Below, in pieces: positions 8,361-16,836 of a stretch of 34,400 nt of DNA. The stretch covers positions 67,442-101,841 of the forward strand of contig NZ_JAGXJN010000035.1 of NCBI RefSeq assembly GCF_019091455.1, written 5' to 3'. The notes below the pieces were generated by a model. The model saw only the letters and a program-made list of their open reading frames with translations, searched no databases and was not told the origin of the DNA. Position 1 is the stretch's first letter. Every line of letters starts with the position of its first letter. A program made the position numbers and the translations under genes. Origin of the DNA: Chitinophaga sp. GbtcB8 (GTDB lineage Bacteria; Bacteroidota; Bacteroidia; Chitinophagales; Chitinophagaceae).

Positions 8361-8882
8361 TTAACGCCCCGGAGTGCTTGCTGACAGGCGTTTGTAGTAC
8401 TCCAGCTGGTTATCTGAGCGGTCTAGCTGCGTGCTCAGATCCTGCACTTTTTCCTTTAATTCTGCAATGGTGCGCTGTGCATCCTGCAGGCCGCGCAGCT
8501 GCTGCTTGCTTTCCTGTAATGCCAGGCCTATCTGCACAAAATTATCATACAGGCTGTAATGTGTTACTACATCTTTGGGAATGGCATTGTGCATGTTGGA
8601 AAGGTTCTTCACAATCTCCTGCTCCACGTAAATAGCATTCTGGTTGGGCGCATTTACAGAATCCAGGTTGGCTCTTATCTTCTCCTGGTTCTGCACAAAA
8701 TCGGCCTGGAAAGCCTGCTCCTTGCGGTATGAGCTGATCTCTTTACGCAGCTCTGCATTCTCCCTTACCGGTACCTGGAAGTTGAAGAAAACTGCTACAA
8801 CAAAAAGTCCCACTGTTGCTACAAAAAATAGCAGGAACCATAAAAAGGCGGTTGTTCTTTCCTGTTTGTTTAATACTTGCAT
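8361..8882 (-). CDS. tssO: T6SSiii membrane-complex protein TssO
   Basis: A 173-residue inner-membrane protein of the Bacteroidota-specific T6SS membrane complex. A short cytoplasmic N-terminus (MQVLNKQERTTAF) precedes one transmembrane helix at about 13-33 (rich in F, L, V). A charged, helical periplasmic part follows. Residues 120-168 look coiled-coil (LRGLQDAQRTIAELKEKVQD). This plan and the N-terminal pattern match TssO, one of the T6SSiii-only subunits that stand in for TssJLM. It lies between tssK (79 bases upstream) and tssD. Confidence 0.85.
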   Translation of the reverse strand: MQVLNKQERTTAFLWFLLFFVATVGLFVVAVFFNFQVPVRENAELRKEISSYRKEQAFQADFVQNQEKIRANLDSVNAPNQNAIYVEQEIVKNLSNMHNAIPKDVVTHYSLYDNFVQIGLALQESKQQLRGLQDAQRTIAELKEKVQDLSTQLDRSDNQLEYYKRLSASTPGR

Positions 8883-8961
8883 ACAATATTTATTTTTTGG
8901 AGTTAGCGAATAGCTCTGCAGCTATGCCAACGGTAAGTTGAATGATCTAAGAGTTATTTCA

Positions 8962-10137
8962 TCAATCTGTAAAGAACCAGCGTTTGGTTTTATGCTTGCG
9001 CAGGTATTCGCTGTCTTCCGGTGATTCTTCTTTTACAAAGATGCCGCTGTCCTGTTTGCGGCCAATATAATCCAGCCGGCTCAGGCTGTCAAACAGCTTA
9101 TTCACTGCGCGTACAAAGGGTATCATGGGCTGCAGGCATTCCCTTACATCCATATGTTTATAACGGATGTTGGCGCAGTTGATCATCAGCGTTTCCAGCT
9201 CGCCCTGCCGCAGCTCACACCACTCGCTTAAATAGTTCAGCAGCTCTTCTTTACCGGCGCTGGCCCGCTGATCAATGGCATTCTTCATAGTGCGTGCCAA
9301 ACCGGCTACCACTTCCAGCATTTCAGCAGGCGTTTGGTATAAACCTAACCAGCGGAACTGGGTAATGCGAGTGCCCAGGTACTGCACCATTTTCTCCGTA
9401 ATGTATAATACTACCTGCGCCAGGTCATTATCCTGTTTGCGGGAATATATTTTCTGTACAATGTGCACACCATATAACTCCATTTGCCCCAGGAACTGGT
9501 CCAGCTCCTGGTGCAGATCTGCCAGGGCAGGGTGCGCAGCTACAATAGCACAGGGTGGTATATAATCATCATCCAGCTGCGGACGTGTATCCTTTACCGT
9601 TATTTTGCCCAGGATCATCTGGTAGCTGCCCAGCTGGCCTTGCGGCAGCTGCGATGCGGGTATTACATACAGGTTATACTCCGGTGTGGCATAAGGCAGC
9701 CGCGGCGGATCTTCCTGCAGCAGCGGCTCCCCGCTGGGCTGACGGTCAAACGGGTTTACCTGTATTAAAATATAAAAAGTGCTTTCAGCATGGGAAGGGT
9801 CCCATTTGTATTCTGCTTCCGGGAAAGTAGTGGCATATTTCAGGGAGTGTACTGTGTGCTCCGGTATCTCAATACGGCCGCCACCCGGCGTTACTGCCCG
9901 GCACTCCGTTAGCTTCACACGCCACAGCTGCTGGTTATCTATCACAAACCAGCAACGTAAAGATTCCTTTTGTTCTGCTTTAGGTTGCAACAGGCCATAG
10001 TTCTGCGCATGCAGCCTTACAGTAATTGCATCCCGCAGCTGGTCCAGCATTGCATTCTCTGTATCAATGAAGTGCTGCTTCTTGATCTTCATCCCATCTA
10101 CCCAGTTAACGGGGAAATATTTCAACGGCTCCGCCAT
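8962..10137 (-). CDS. tssK: T6SS baseplate protein TssK
   Basis: Baseplate subunit that links the wedge (TssE/F/G) to the membrane complex. The 391-residue protein begins with FPVNWVDGMKIKKQHFI, the shortened Bacteroidota form of the TssK N-terminal pattern (W..G....QHF). A beta-rich first half follows, containing LPYATPEYNLYVIP, then a helical second half. The C-terminal head ends with EYLRKHKTKRWFFTD. The gene follows tssN by 46 bases and precedes tssO, a common order in T6SSiii loci. It shows no export signal. Confidence 0.9.
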   Translation of the reverse strand: MAEPLKYFPVNWVDGMKIKKQHFIDTENAMLDQLRDAITVRLHAQNYGLLQPKAEQKESLRCWFVIDNQQLWRVKLTECRAVTPGGGRIEIPEHTVHSLKYATTFPEAEYKWDPSHAESTFYILIQVNPFDRQPSGEPLLQEDPPRLPYATPEYNLYVIPASQLPQGQLGSYQMILGKITVKDTRPQLDDDYIPPCAIVAAHPALADLHQELDQFLGQMELYGVHIVQKIYSRKQDNDLAQVVLYITEKMVQYLGTRITQFRWLGLYQTPAEMLEVVAGLARTMKNAIDQRASAGKEELLNYLSEWCELRQGELETLMINCANIRYKHMDVRECLQPMIPFVRAVNKLFDSLSRLDYIGRKQDSGIFVKEESPEDSEYLRKHKTKRWFFTD

Positions 10138-10183
10138 AATTGTATGTTTAAATTGTAAGGAGTGATGGTGGTAACACCAACCC

Positions 10184-11038
10184 TCACGATAATACTACTC
10201 TGTTGCAAATGATCACGCTGTTTTCCTGGATGCCATTCATAAATACCGGCTTATCGGGGTCTAATGTTCTGGTGCCAACAAAAAAGCGGGGTTTGCGGTG
10301 AAATACCCAGCCGTAGGGCTGTCCGTTCGTATCCAGGAAATCGATCGGCGTATTGGGATAACGGTCGTTGTAATCATTCAGGAAATGATAGAACAGGTCG
10401 CCCAGGTCCATCTTAATAGGCGTTCGGGCGCGGAAATAAATGCGGCTGTTATCATTCACCTTTTTCTCCAGCTCAAATCCTATCACGATCAGGTCGCGCA
10501 TTTCATCCTCATTCACCTGCGGCGCTTCCTTATATAAAGGATATTGCCACCATTTATGCACCTTGGCCGGTATCGTCATCATCTTCTCAAAGGTTTTGTA
10601 CACAAAGGTGGGCAATACAAAAGAGAACATAGCGGTAAGCATGGGATAATACAGGAACGTGCCTTTTGACATCCAGTAATGTACCAGCACGGATATGGCG
10701 CCCCCAAACAACCAGATGGCTACAATAAAGGCCAGCTCTGATCCAAGTGTTTTTTCATTGGCCCAGAAACGGGTATACATAAAATGGCAATGCACCACGC
10801 CTAATCCCATGAACCATACGGAGGAGAAAATGTACTGGCTCATCAGGTTCTGGTTAGTGAACAGGTATGGCAGGGAGGCTACCACCCCAAACACCAGCGT
10901 CATGTAAAACAGGTACCATAACGCTTTCTTCTTATACAGGGCAAAATTCTTGATAAAACGGCTTAGCATGGCAACGGTTAGCCCGCCAATGGCTAATACT
11001 GCCGCTACTACCAGGTATATCTTAGCTTTTAATAACAT
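10184..11038 (-). CDS. tssN: T6SSiii membrane protein TssN
   Basis: A 284-residue inner-membrane protein that in Bacteroides connects the membrane complex to the baseplate. Five hydrophobic segments are visible at about residues 8-28, 40-60, 68-88, 100-122 and 130-148. A soluble C-terminal half follows, containing YFRARTPIKMDLGDLFYHFL, NDRYPNTPIDFLD and a final FMNGIQENSVIICNRVVLS. These blocks are typical of TssN. It lies between tssG and tssK, the baseplate genes it should contact. Confidence 0.85.
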   Translation of the reverse strand: MLLKAKIYLVVAAVLAIGGLTVAMLSRFIKNFALYKKKALWYLFYMTLVFGVVASLPYLFTNQNLMSQYIFSSVWFMGLGVVHCHFMYTRFWANEKTLGSELAFIVAIWLFGGAISVLVHYWMSKGTFLYYPMLTAMFSFVLPTFVYKTFEKMMTIPAKVHKWWQYPLYKEAPQVNEDEMRDLIVIGFELEKKVNDNSRIYFRARTPIKMDLGDLFYHFLNDYNDRYPNTPIDFLDTNGQPYGWVFHRKPRFFVGTRTLDPDKPVFMNGIQENSVIICNRVVLS

Positions 11039-11062
11039 ACCAATGAATGGGGATTTAATTAC

Positions 11063-11125
11063 GAATTACGCTAAATGCTTAATGCTAAGCATTTAGTGTT
11101 TAGCATCTAGCGTTTAGCGTAATTC
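11063..11125. repeat. Nested inverted repeat between tssG and tssN
   Basis: GAATTACGCTAAA (11063-11075) is an exact inverse of TTTAGCGTAATTC (11113-11125). Within it CTAAATGCTTA (11071-11081) pairs perfectly with TAAGCATTTAG (11086-11096) over a four-base loop, so two mutually exclusive hairpins can form. Confidence 0.75.
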
Positions 11126-11148
11126 ATTATTGTCTATTCGGTTCAAAT

Positions 11149-12102
11149 CTACAGAAATAAGTTATAACCCATAATACCTTCCTTACGGTTCTCATCTGCT
11201 ACAGCAGCGCCTTTTTCGGCACTGTTGGGCTCCAACAGGGTTTCAATCTCCACATCGGCAGGTAATAAAAAATTATAACATGTTTCCAGCAACTGCCCAT
11301 AGGGTTGCCAGGGTAAGTAATCATATATACGTTGACGTTGCAGGGGGCCTATAGTTACTTTCATCACCGGCATATCAGTATAAAAATCTTCGCCGGCCAG
11401 GGTATCCAGTCCAAGACGGGCATCGCCCAGCGGAACGCCGCTGCTGCTTTGCACACGCCGGGGCGTATAGTCACAAACGATCTGCACCTCTTCTTCCAGT
11501 ATTACCTGCAAACACAATTGCACCAGGGGTATGTTACCTGCAATCCGGTGCATATATGGCAATAATCTTACCAAACGGTTCGTTGGCGCTTTGGGTAAGT
11601 TGGGATTAATGCCCCAGAAAGATAAGAATAACTGGTCGGCATCTTTACCAAAAGCGTCAAATAATAAATGTTTTTCCCGCTGTTCCAGGAACACCCGTTG
11701 CAGGAAAAATTCATGCTCCAGCGGTTGAAAGAACTTACGGGCCTGCTGCTGTTCCTGCTGCTGTTTTTTATAATTAGCCACCATCTCCTGCACAGAGCCA
11801 CGGCGCTGTGAAGAGAACTCATGGAACAGCCCTTCCGGCAAACGGTCGTACAAACCATCCCTCGAAAGCTGCAGCATAATAAAGGGATGATATGGTTGTG
11901 AATCATCCAGCTTTACGCCTGTAATATCCCGTGCAAAAGCCCGGCTGAACACATTCTGCATCTGCACGGCCACTTCTTCCTGCTGCAGCTGGTTATCCAG
12001 CAGCTCGCCCACTACTACCTCAGCCCGTACATCTTCATGCAAGCGACGAATATGATCTATCACTTCTTCCAGCACAGCCGCCTTTTGTGCATAGCTCGTC
12101 AT
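11149..12102 (-). CDS. tssG: Probable T6SS baseplate protein TssG
   Basis: A 317-residue soluble protein that I read as the T6SSiii form of the wedge subunit TssG. Evidence is the DGLYDRLPEGLFHEFSSQR block near residues 77-95, the FFLQRVFLEQREKHLLFDAF helix region and the RLLPYMHRIAGN segment. These resemble the family, which is weakly conserved. Context supports it: it heads the tssN-tssK-tssO series, and TssE and TssF are nearby without another TssG candidate. The alternative is a T6SSiii-specific protein of unknown role. Confidence 0.7.
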   Translation of the reverse strand: MTSYAQKAAVLEEVIDHIRRLHEDVRAEVVVGELLDNQLQQEEVAVQMQNVFSRAFARDITGVKLDDSQPYHPFIMLQLSRDGLYDRLPEGLFHEFSSQRRGSVQEMVANYKKQQQEQQQARKFFQPLEHEFFLQRVFLEQREKHLLFDAFGKDADQLFLSFWGINPNLPKAPTNRLVRLLPYMHRIAGNIPLVQLCLQVILEEEVQIVCDYTPRRVQSSSGVPLGDARLGLDTLAGEDFYTDMPVMKVTIGPLQRQRIYDYLPWQPYGQLLETCYNFLLPADVEIETLLEPNSAEKGAAVADENRKEGIMGYNLFL

Positions 12103-12266
12103 TTAAATATTTGTTTTACGGTTTTTCATTTGTTAACATCGGTCTCATGGGATCTTGCCTTCATATTCATTATACTAAGGCCCATGCCCGGTTTTTGCAG
12201 TTGTATTGATATGAACAAAGTGTAATACGTAAGTTAGCTTTTGGGTTAATACGCACTATTATTTTA

Positions 12267-13391
12267 ATGGCAATTTATCTAAAAAATTATTTAAAATTGC
12301 AAAAACGTGAAAAACCGATGGCCCCCCAAAGATCACATAATGATAGAAATGAAAGGAAAGTTAATTCGGTAAGACCCTTCAGCAGTATCACCAGCCACAT
12401 TGACCCGATGGTGCTGTACACATTCCTGGCCTTGCTGACGATTAGCGTAGTTATCCTGGCTTTTAAAGCCGGTAACCGGCAGGACTGCAGTATGGTGAGC
12501 ATGGCTTTCAGCAGCCGGCAGCATGGTGTAAATACTTCGTTTACAGTAGGAGAAGTTATTACTTTTAAAGCTAATAATACAGGCAGCGCACCTGCCAGCG
12601 GATATACATGGCATTTCAGCGACAGCAGCGTGCAGCAGCAGGGACAACAGGTATACCATGCCTTTAACAAGGCCGGTAGTTTTATAGTAACCCTGCAAGC
12701 AGGCAAATGCAGCTGGAACCAGGAGGTACAGGTAATTAATCCTATACCGCTCACTACCAGCACACCTGCTGCCGATGTATTCCCCGTAATTGACGGGCCC
12801 ACAGAGGCTTTTGTAGGCCGCCCTGTAACCTTCAGCAACAGCACTCCCGGCGCTAAAAGCTGGGAATGGCGCTTACAGCAGCCTAATGCAGAAACGCATA
12901 ATGAGCGCTCACATACTTATGTATTCAGCAGCCCCGGCGACCGTATTGTAACCCTGGTGGTGAATGGCGATGACAGCCGTATGGTGAAGAAACGTGTGAA
13001 CGTATTCCCGGCGCCAACAGAGCACCGCAATGTTGATCCGTTTGTACCACCACCCTTCCCGGTACCGGAAACCAAACCGGAGGTTGTACCCGCAGCGCCT
13101 GAAAAGCCTAAAGCGCCTGCTATTTCTGATGAAGAGTTCCGGAGCATGCTAACCCAGCTAAGCAACAAACAAAAAGGCATACAGGACTTTGCACCTTATT
13201 TATGTAATAACCTGAATGCCCGCGTGCTGCTGAATGATAAGGATGTGAAGACCTTCTCCCAGTTCTGCGATGCCATACGTGGTAAAAAACGTATCAAGAT
13301 AGAAATGGTGAACCTGATCAAAGATCCGGATGGCTGTGTAAAAGAGATCCGTGTACGCTACGATAAGAAAGGCTTCCTCGGTATCTTCTAA
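12267..13391 (+). CDS. Membrane-anchored PKD-domain protein, candidate T6SSiii envelope subunit
   Basis: A 374-residue protein (or 357 if it starts at the ATG at 12318) with a basic cytoplasmic N-terminus. One transmembrane helix lies at about 48-67 (VLYTFLALLTISVVILAF). Two PKD-like immunoglobulin folds follow: the first around 90-160 with SGYTWHFSDSS and AFNKAGSFIVTLQ, the second around 165-245 with KSWEWRLQQ and FSSPGDRIVTLVVN. After a proline-rich linker (250-285) comes a small C-terminal domain starting ISDEEFRSMLTQ. It is the first gene of a plus-strand operon with tssE and tssF. The topology suits a periplasmic part of the membrane complex (TssP or similar), but I cannot confirm which subunit. 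Confidence 0.7.
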   Translation: MAIYLKNYLKLQKREKPMAPQRSHNDRNERKVNSVRPFSSITSHIDPMVLYTFLALLTISVVILAFKAGNRQDCSMVSMAFSSRQHGVNTSFTVGEVITFKANNTGSAPASGYTWHFSDSSVQQQGQQVYHAFNKAGSFIVTLQAGKCSWNQEVQVINPIPLTTSTPAADVFPVIDGPTEAFVGRPVTFSNSTPGAKSWEWRLQQPNAETHNERSHTYVFSSPGDRIVTLVVNGDDSRMVKKRVNVFPAPTEHRNVDPFVPPPFPVPETKPEVVPAAPEKPKAPAISDEEFRSMLTQLSNKQKGIQDFAPYLCNNLNARVLLNDKDVKTFSQFCDAIRGKKRIKIEMVNLIKDPDGCVKEIRVRYDKKGFLGIF

Positions 13392-13400
13392 TCTGCGATT

Positions 13401-13453
13401 TACGATTTTAGATTTAATGGAAGTAAGCCGCTTCAATCAAATCTAAAATCGTA
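13401..13453. repeat. 15-bp inverted repeat between the PKD gene and tssE
   Basis: TACGATTTTAGATTT (13401-13415) is exactly inverse to AAATCTAAAATCGTA (13439-13453). GAAG and CTTC near the loop may extend the stem. It sits 10 bases after one gene and 18 before the next, inside a presumed operon, so it may attenuate or protect the message rather than end it. Confidence 0.75.
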
Positions 13454-13471
13454 GATCTGAAATCTAAAATA

Positions 13472-13903
13472 ATGAATGGACAATACTATAAGCTACCGCT
13501 GAAACTCTCCACCATCCTGGAAAAGAAGGATATGGCGGTATGCAACCTGGAAGAATCCGTATCACAGCACATACACCTGCTGATCACGACTGTGCTGGGT
13601 GAGAATAAAGATGATCCGAACTACGGCTGCCAGTTATGGGAATCTGACTTTGACATTAAAGCCTCCAATAATGAAGTAAAAGAACAGGTAGAGATTGCCG
13701 TGCGCACCTCTATTGTGAAATATGAAAAAAGGCTTTCGCAAATAAGGGTAACAGCCATAGTCAGCCAGGAAGAGCTGAACATGGCGGCCGGCCGCAAGGT
13801 GAAGAAAAAAATAAAGGTGAGCGTAAACGGTACTTTGGCCAAGAATAATAACCCGTTCCACTACAGCAGCTACTTCTATGTAAGCCCCCTATCTTTTGAT
13901 TAA
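13472..13903 (+). CDS. tssE: T6SS baseplate protein TssE (gp25-like)
   Basis: A 143-residue homologue of phage T4 gp25, the baseplate wedge protein from which the sheath nucleates. It shows the N-terminal YYKLPLKLSTIL, the SVSQHIHLLITTVLGENKDD helix and the PNYGCQLWESDFD block, which corresponds to the family's conserved region around a glycine and a tryptophan or leucine. The C-terminus contains RKVKKKIKVSVNG. The gene lies 80 bases after the PKD gene and 23 before tssF, giving a tssE-tssF unit. Confidence 0.85.
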   Translation: MNGQYYKLPLKLSTILEKKDMAVCNLEESVSQHIHLLITTVLGENKDDPNYGCQLWESDFDIKASNNEVKEQVEIAVRTSIVKYEKRLSQIRVTAIVSQEELNMAAGRKVKKKIKVSVNGTLAKNNNPFHYSSYFYVSPLSFD

Positions 13904-13926
13904 TATAAGAGACAAAAGCAGCAACC

Positions 13927-15759
13927 ATGAAAGAGCAAAAAGAACGTATCAAAGACCGTATGTTAAAAACGGCTGCAAGATTATGGGGCTACCCGGATGC
14001 GGAAGTAGAAACTTCTTTTGACCCGGTTGTACAGCTGCTGCTGGAAGCCTGCGCCAGTGAGCTGGAAAAAATATCCAATGAGGTAGATGTGTCGCATGCA
14101 CGGCTGGTAGAGCGTTTGGCGCAGATCATGATGCCGGAGCCTATTACCACCAGTCAGCCTGCTTATGGCATTTTACATGCCACCAGTAATGAGCCGGCCA
14201 CCAATATTACACCTGATCATCAGTTCTTTTATACGCATAAGACCGGCGGTAACAATAAAGATCTTTTCTTTAGCCCGCTCAGCAACCACCGCCTGTTCCG
14301 CGGGCATATCCGTTACATGGCCGTTGGCAGCAAGCTGTATGAAAGCAGGGAATTCTGGTTTAAAGAACAGGTATTACAAGGAACATTACCTAAAGATGCA
14401 GCGCCTAACCACTTATGGCTGGGACTGGCCATGGATACGCTGCCGGACAATTTTAACGGGCTCTCCTTTTTCTTTGACCTGCGCAATGTACACCAGCAGG
14501 AAATGTTTTACCACTACCTGCCCCTGGCCCGTTTTTTTGCGGGCGATGCAGAGCTGACGGTGAATGGTGGTTACCACTACAGCCGCAATGAAAAAGAAGA
14601 AACCGTAAATGCCATGCTGGACCTTGCATTTGATACCAGCGCGCGTTACAGCCGCGAAGTGCTGCAACGGTACCGCCGCAATTTCCTGACGGTAAATACT
14701 AATTTCATCCCTGCAAAACAACGCATTGTACCGCTTTTGCTGCAGCTGATATTTGGAAAGGAAGCTACTTCCGTAATAGATCCCAACACTTTCTGGATAA
14801 GGATAGAATTCCCGGAAACTGTGCACCACTCTTTGCTGGAGGACCTGTATTGCAGCATTAACTGCTTACCGGTTATTAACCGTAAGGTAAATGAGCAATC
14901 GCTGAAGCTGAACCGCTACCTGAATATTATTCCCCTGCATACACCGGATATTTTCTTTGATGTAAAAAAGGTGTACGACCTGGGCGGAGCCAATTATCAT
15001 ATACGCAATTTTACCACTGCCGGCGAAATGCAGGAAGGCGACCTGGTTGTGCGCAGCAGCGGCATTGGGCGTTTTGATTCCCGCGAAGCCAAGGAAATTA
15101 TAGCTTACCTGATTGAAGTGATCCGGGACGAAAGCTCCCTGTTTGAAGAAGTGAAGAATGATTATGTAGCCGGCCGCATGCGGGAGCTGCACCAGCTGAT
15201 AGCCTCCCTGGAAGAGCAATTGCAGCCCAGCCGCAATAAGGGCAACATTCCTTACCTGATGGTAAAACCAAGAGAAAGCGCAGAATATTTGTTTGTAGAG
15301 TTTTATACCACCAATGGTACCCTGGCCAACAACATACGCATGGGCAGCCACTTACAGGAGTATGGCAGCATACAGATGCACCCTAACAGCATTACGCTGG
15401 TTACTAATACACAGGGCGGTAAAGACCGCTTAAATATTGATGAAAAGATTAACCAGTACCGCTACCACTTACTTACCCACGACCGTATTGTTACACCGGA
15501 AGATATTAAAGCGCTGTGCAAACATATTATGGGTAAAGAGCTAAGCATGGTAACCGTTAGCAAGGGCACTGCCATGGCGCCCGGTACCACAGCGGGTTAC
15601 AGCCGGAGCATTGATATACGTATTACCCTGGTAAAACCGGTGAATACTTATTCTGATGGCAGCTTAACTTATCTGAAAGATGAGCTGATGATGCAGCTGC
15701 GGGAGCGCTCTCCGAATAATTATCCGTACAGGATATTTATGAATGAAACACTTGCGTGA
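13927..15759 (+). CDS. tssF: T6SS baseplate protein TssF
   Basis: A 610-residue baseplate wedge subunit. The N-terminus carries the TssF/gp6-type pattern: AARLWGYPDAEVETSFDP, LLLEACASELEKI and RLAQIMMPEPITTSQPA near 55-80. The central part contains NGGYHYSRNEKEE, FPETVHHSLLEDLYCSINC and PVINRKVNE, the last two typical of TssF. Position after tssE fits. The stop is only five bases from the end of the convergent transglycosylase gene, leaving no room for a terminator. Confidence 0.87.
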   Translation: MKEQKERIKDRMLKTAARLWGYPDAEVETSFDPVVQLLLEACASELEKISNEVDVSHARLVERLAQIMMPEPITTSQPAYGILHATSNEPATNITPDHQFFYTHKTGGNNKDLFFSPLSNHRLFRGHIRYMAVGSKLYESREFWFKEQVLQGTLPKDAAPNHLWLGLAMDTLPDNFNGLSFFFDLRNVHQQEMFYHYLPLARFFAGDAELTVNGGYHYSRNEKEETVNAMLDLAFDTSARYSREVLQRYRRNFLTVNTNFIPAKQRIVPLLLQLIFGKEATSVIDPNTFWIRIEFPETVHHSLLEDLYCSINCLPVINRKVNEQSLKLNRYLNIIPLHTPDIFFDVKKVYDLGGANYHIRNFTTAGEMQEGDLVVRSSGIGRFDSREAKEIIAYLIEVIRDESSLFEEVKNDYVAGRMRELHQLIASLEEQLQPSRNKGNIPYLMVKPRESAEYLFVEFYTTNGTLANNIRMGSHLQEYGSIQMHPNSITLVTNTQGGKDRLNIDEKINQYRYHLLTHDRIVTPEDIKALCKHIMGKELSMVTVSKGTAMAPGTTAGYSRSIDIRITLVKPVNTYSDGSLTYLKDELMMQLRERSPNNYPYRIFMNETLA

Positions 15760-15764
15760 GTGAA

Positions 15765-16802
15765 TTATGAACTTTTCCCCACCAGCATAACGGTGCCGCC
15801 CTCTTTCAGCTGTTTGAGCGGTACGCCTTTTTTGCCTTCGTTATCGCATAATACCAGGGTATTGCCAAAGCCAAGATCTACGTAAATACGGTTACTTACT
15901 ACCCATCCCCTGCCGGAAATACTGGTGTTCTTACTGATGTACACTCCTTCTGCCTGCAGGTCATCCAGCAGCTCTATGCTTACCAGCTGGCCATCGGTGA
16001 AGCTGGCGCTGTTCTGCAGTTTGGCGTTGTACACCATCACGGGAGTTTGCCGTACATTCTTACCTATAGTAATGCGGATGCTTTTAAATTCCTTATCGTT
16101 CTCCAGCTGTGGGCTGGCGGCAAATACAGAACCATTGCTGGAGCTTTTACTGAACACATTATATCCAAAACCGCCCAGGTATAGCTCCGGGCTTTCAAAC
16201 AATTGTTTTACAGCAATGATCTTGTAAATGTACTGGGCTGTTTCATTGTTCAGCATTAACTGGTAATAATCGCGGCTGCCCTGTTTTTTTACGTTGCGCG
16301 ATATATTACCGCCACCGGCATTATAGGCGGCAGCTACCAGCGTCCAGGATTGCAGCTGGGCATACAGCTTACGGATCAGCACACAGGCAGCCTGTGTGGA
16401 TTTTAAAAGATGGTTACGCTCATCATACCCGTTGCTTACCTGCAGCCCCAGCTCCGCTGCCGTACCGGGCATTAGCTGCCACACGCCCTGCGCGCCTACC
16501 GGCGAGGTGGCATTGGTAAAACCGCTTTCCACTACCGGCAGGTATTTAAAATCTTCAGGAATGTTGTATTGTTTCAGGATGGGCACTATCAGGGGAAAGT
16601 ACTGCTCTGACTTGGCTTTGAGCAGGGGTAGAAAGTTCTGGTGGCGCAAATGCCATTTTATCACGTCCATCAAACGGTTGGATACAAAGTCGCGTTCTAA
16701 TGGTACCGCCTCTCCGCAAAAATCCACCATTTGCCCGCGGCTGCTCAAAAAACAGCCGCAGAAAAAGCTAACGAACAATATGGATCTTAAATAGTTGATC
16801 AT
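15765..16802 (-). CDS. Secreted lytic transglycosylase (SLT fold)
   Basis: Cleaves peptidoglycan strands; in this setting it probably makes room for the secretion apparatus to cross the wall. With the ATG at 16802 the protein has 345 residues and starts with a signal peptide (MINYLRSILFVSFF) cleaved near Gly23. The longer frame from 16865 overlaps the upstream gene and lacks a signal at its start. The catalytic Glu92 lies in PVVESGF, followed by SPVGAQGVWQLMPGTA and VAAAYNAGGGN, the SLT motifs. The C-terminal 130 residues are beta-rich and not clearly LysM. It follows the TraN-like gene by 34 bases. Confidence 0.85.
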   Translation of the reverse strand: MINYLRSILFVSFFCGCFLSSRGQMVDFCGEAVPLERDFVSNRLMDVIKWHLRHQNFLPLLKAKSEQYFPLIVPILKQYNIPEDFKYLPVVESGFTNATSPVGAQGVWQLMPGTAAELGLQVSNGYDERNHLLKSTQAACVLIRKLYAQLQSWTLVAAAYNAGGGNISRNVKKQGSRDYYQLMLNNETAQYIYKIIAVKQLFESPELYLGGFGYNVFSKSSSNGSVFAASPQLENDKEFKSIRITIGKNVRQTPVMVYNAKLQNSASFTDGQLVSIELLDDLQAEGVYISKNTSISGRGWVVSNRIYVDLGFGNTLVLCDNEGKKGVPLKQLKEGGTVMLVGKSS

Positions 16803-16836
16803 GAATAATTGTTGTTGGTCGATGGACTGTCGCTGG

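Noticed and set aside
12103..12266. Divergent promoters for tssG and the PKD gene
   Set aside because: Only near-misses such as TACACTTTG on the minus strand (one base too long) and no paired TTG were found, so no promoter is listed although one is expected.
15765..16150. LysM domain in the C-terminal part of the transglycosylase
   Set aside because: The beta-rich region with GRGWVVSNRIYVDLGFGN lacks the usual LysM order, so no binding module is claimed.
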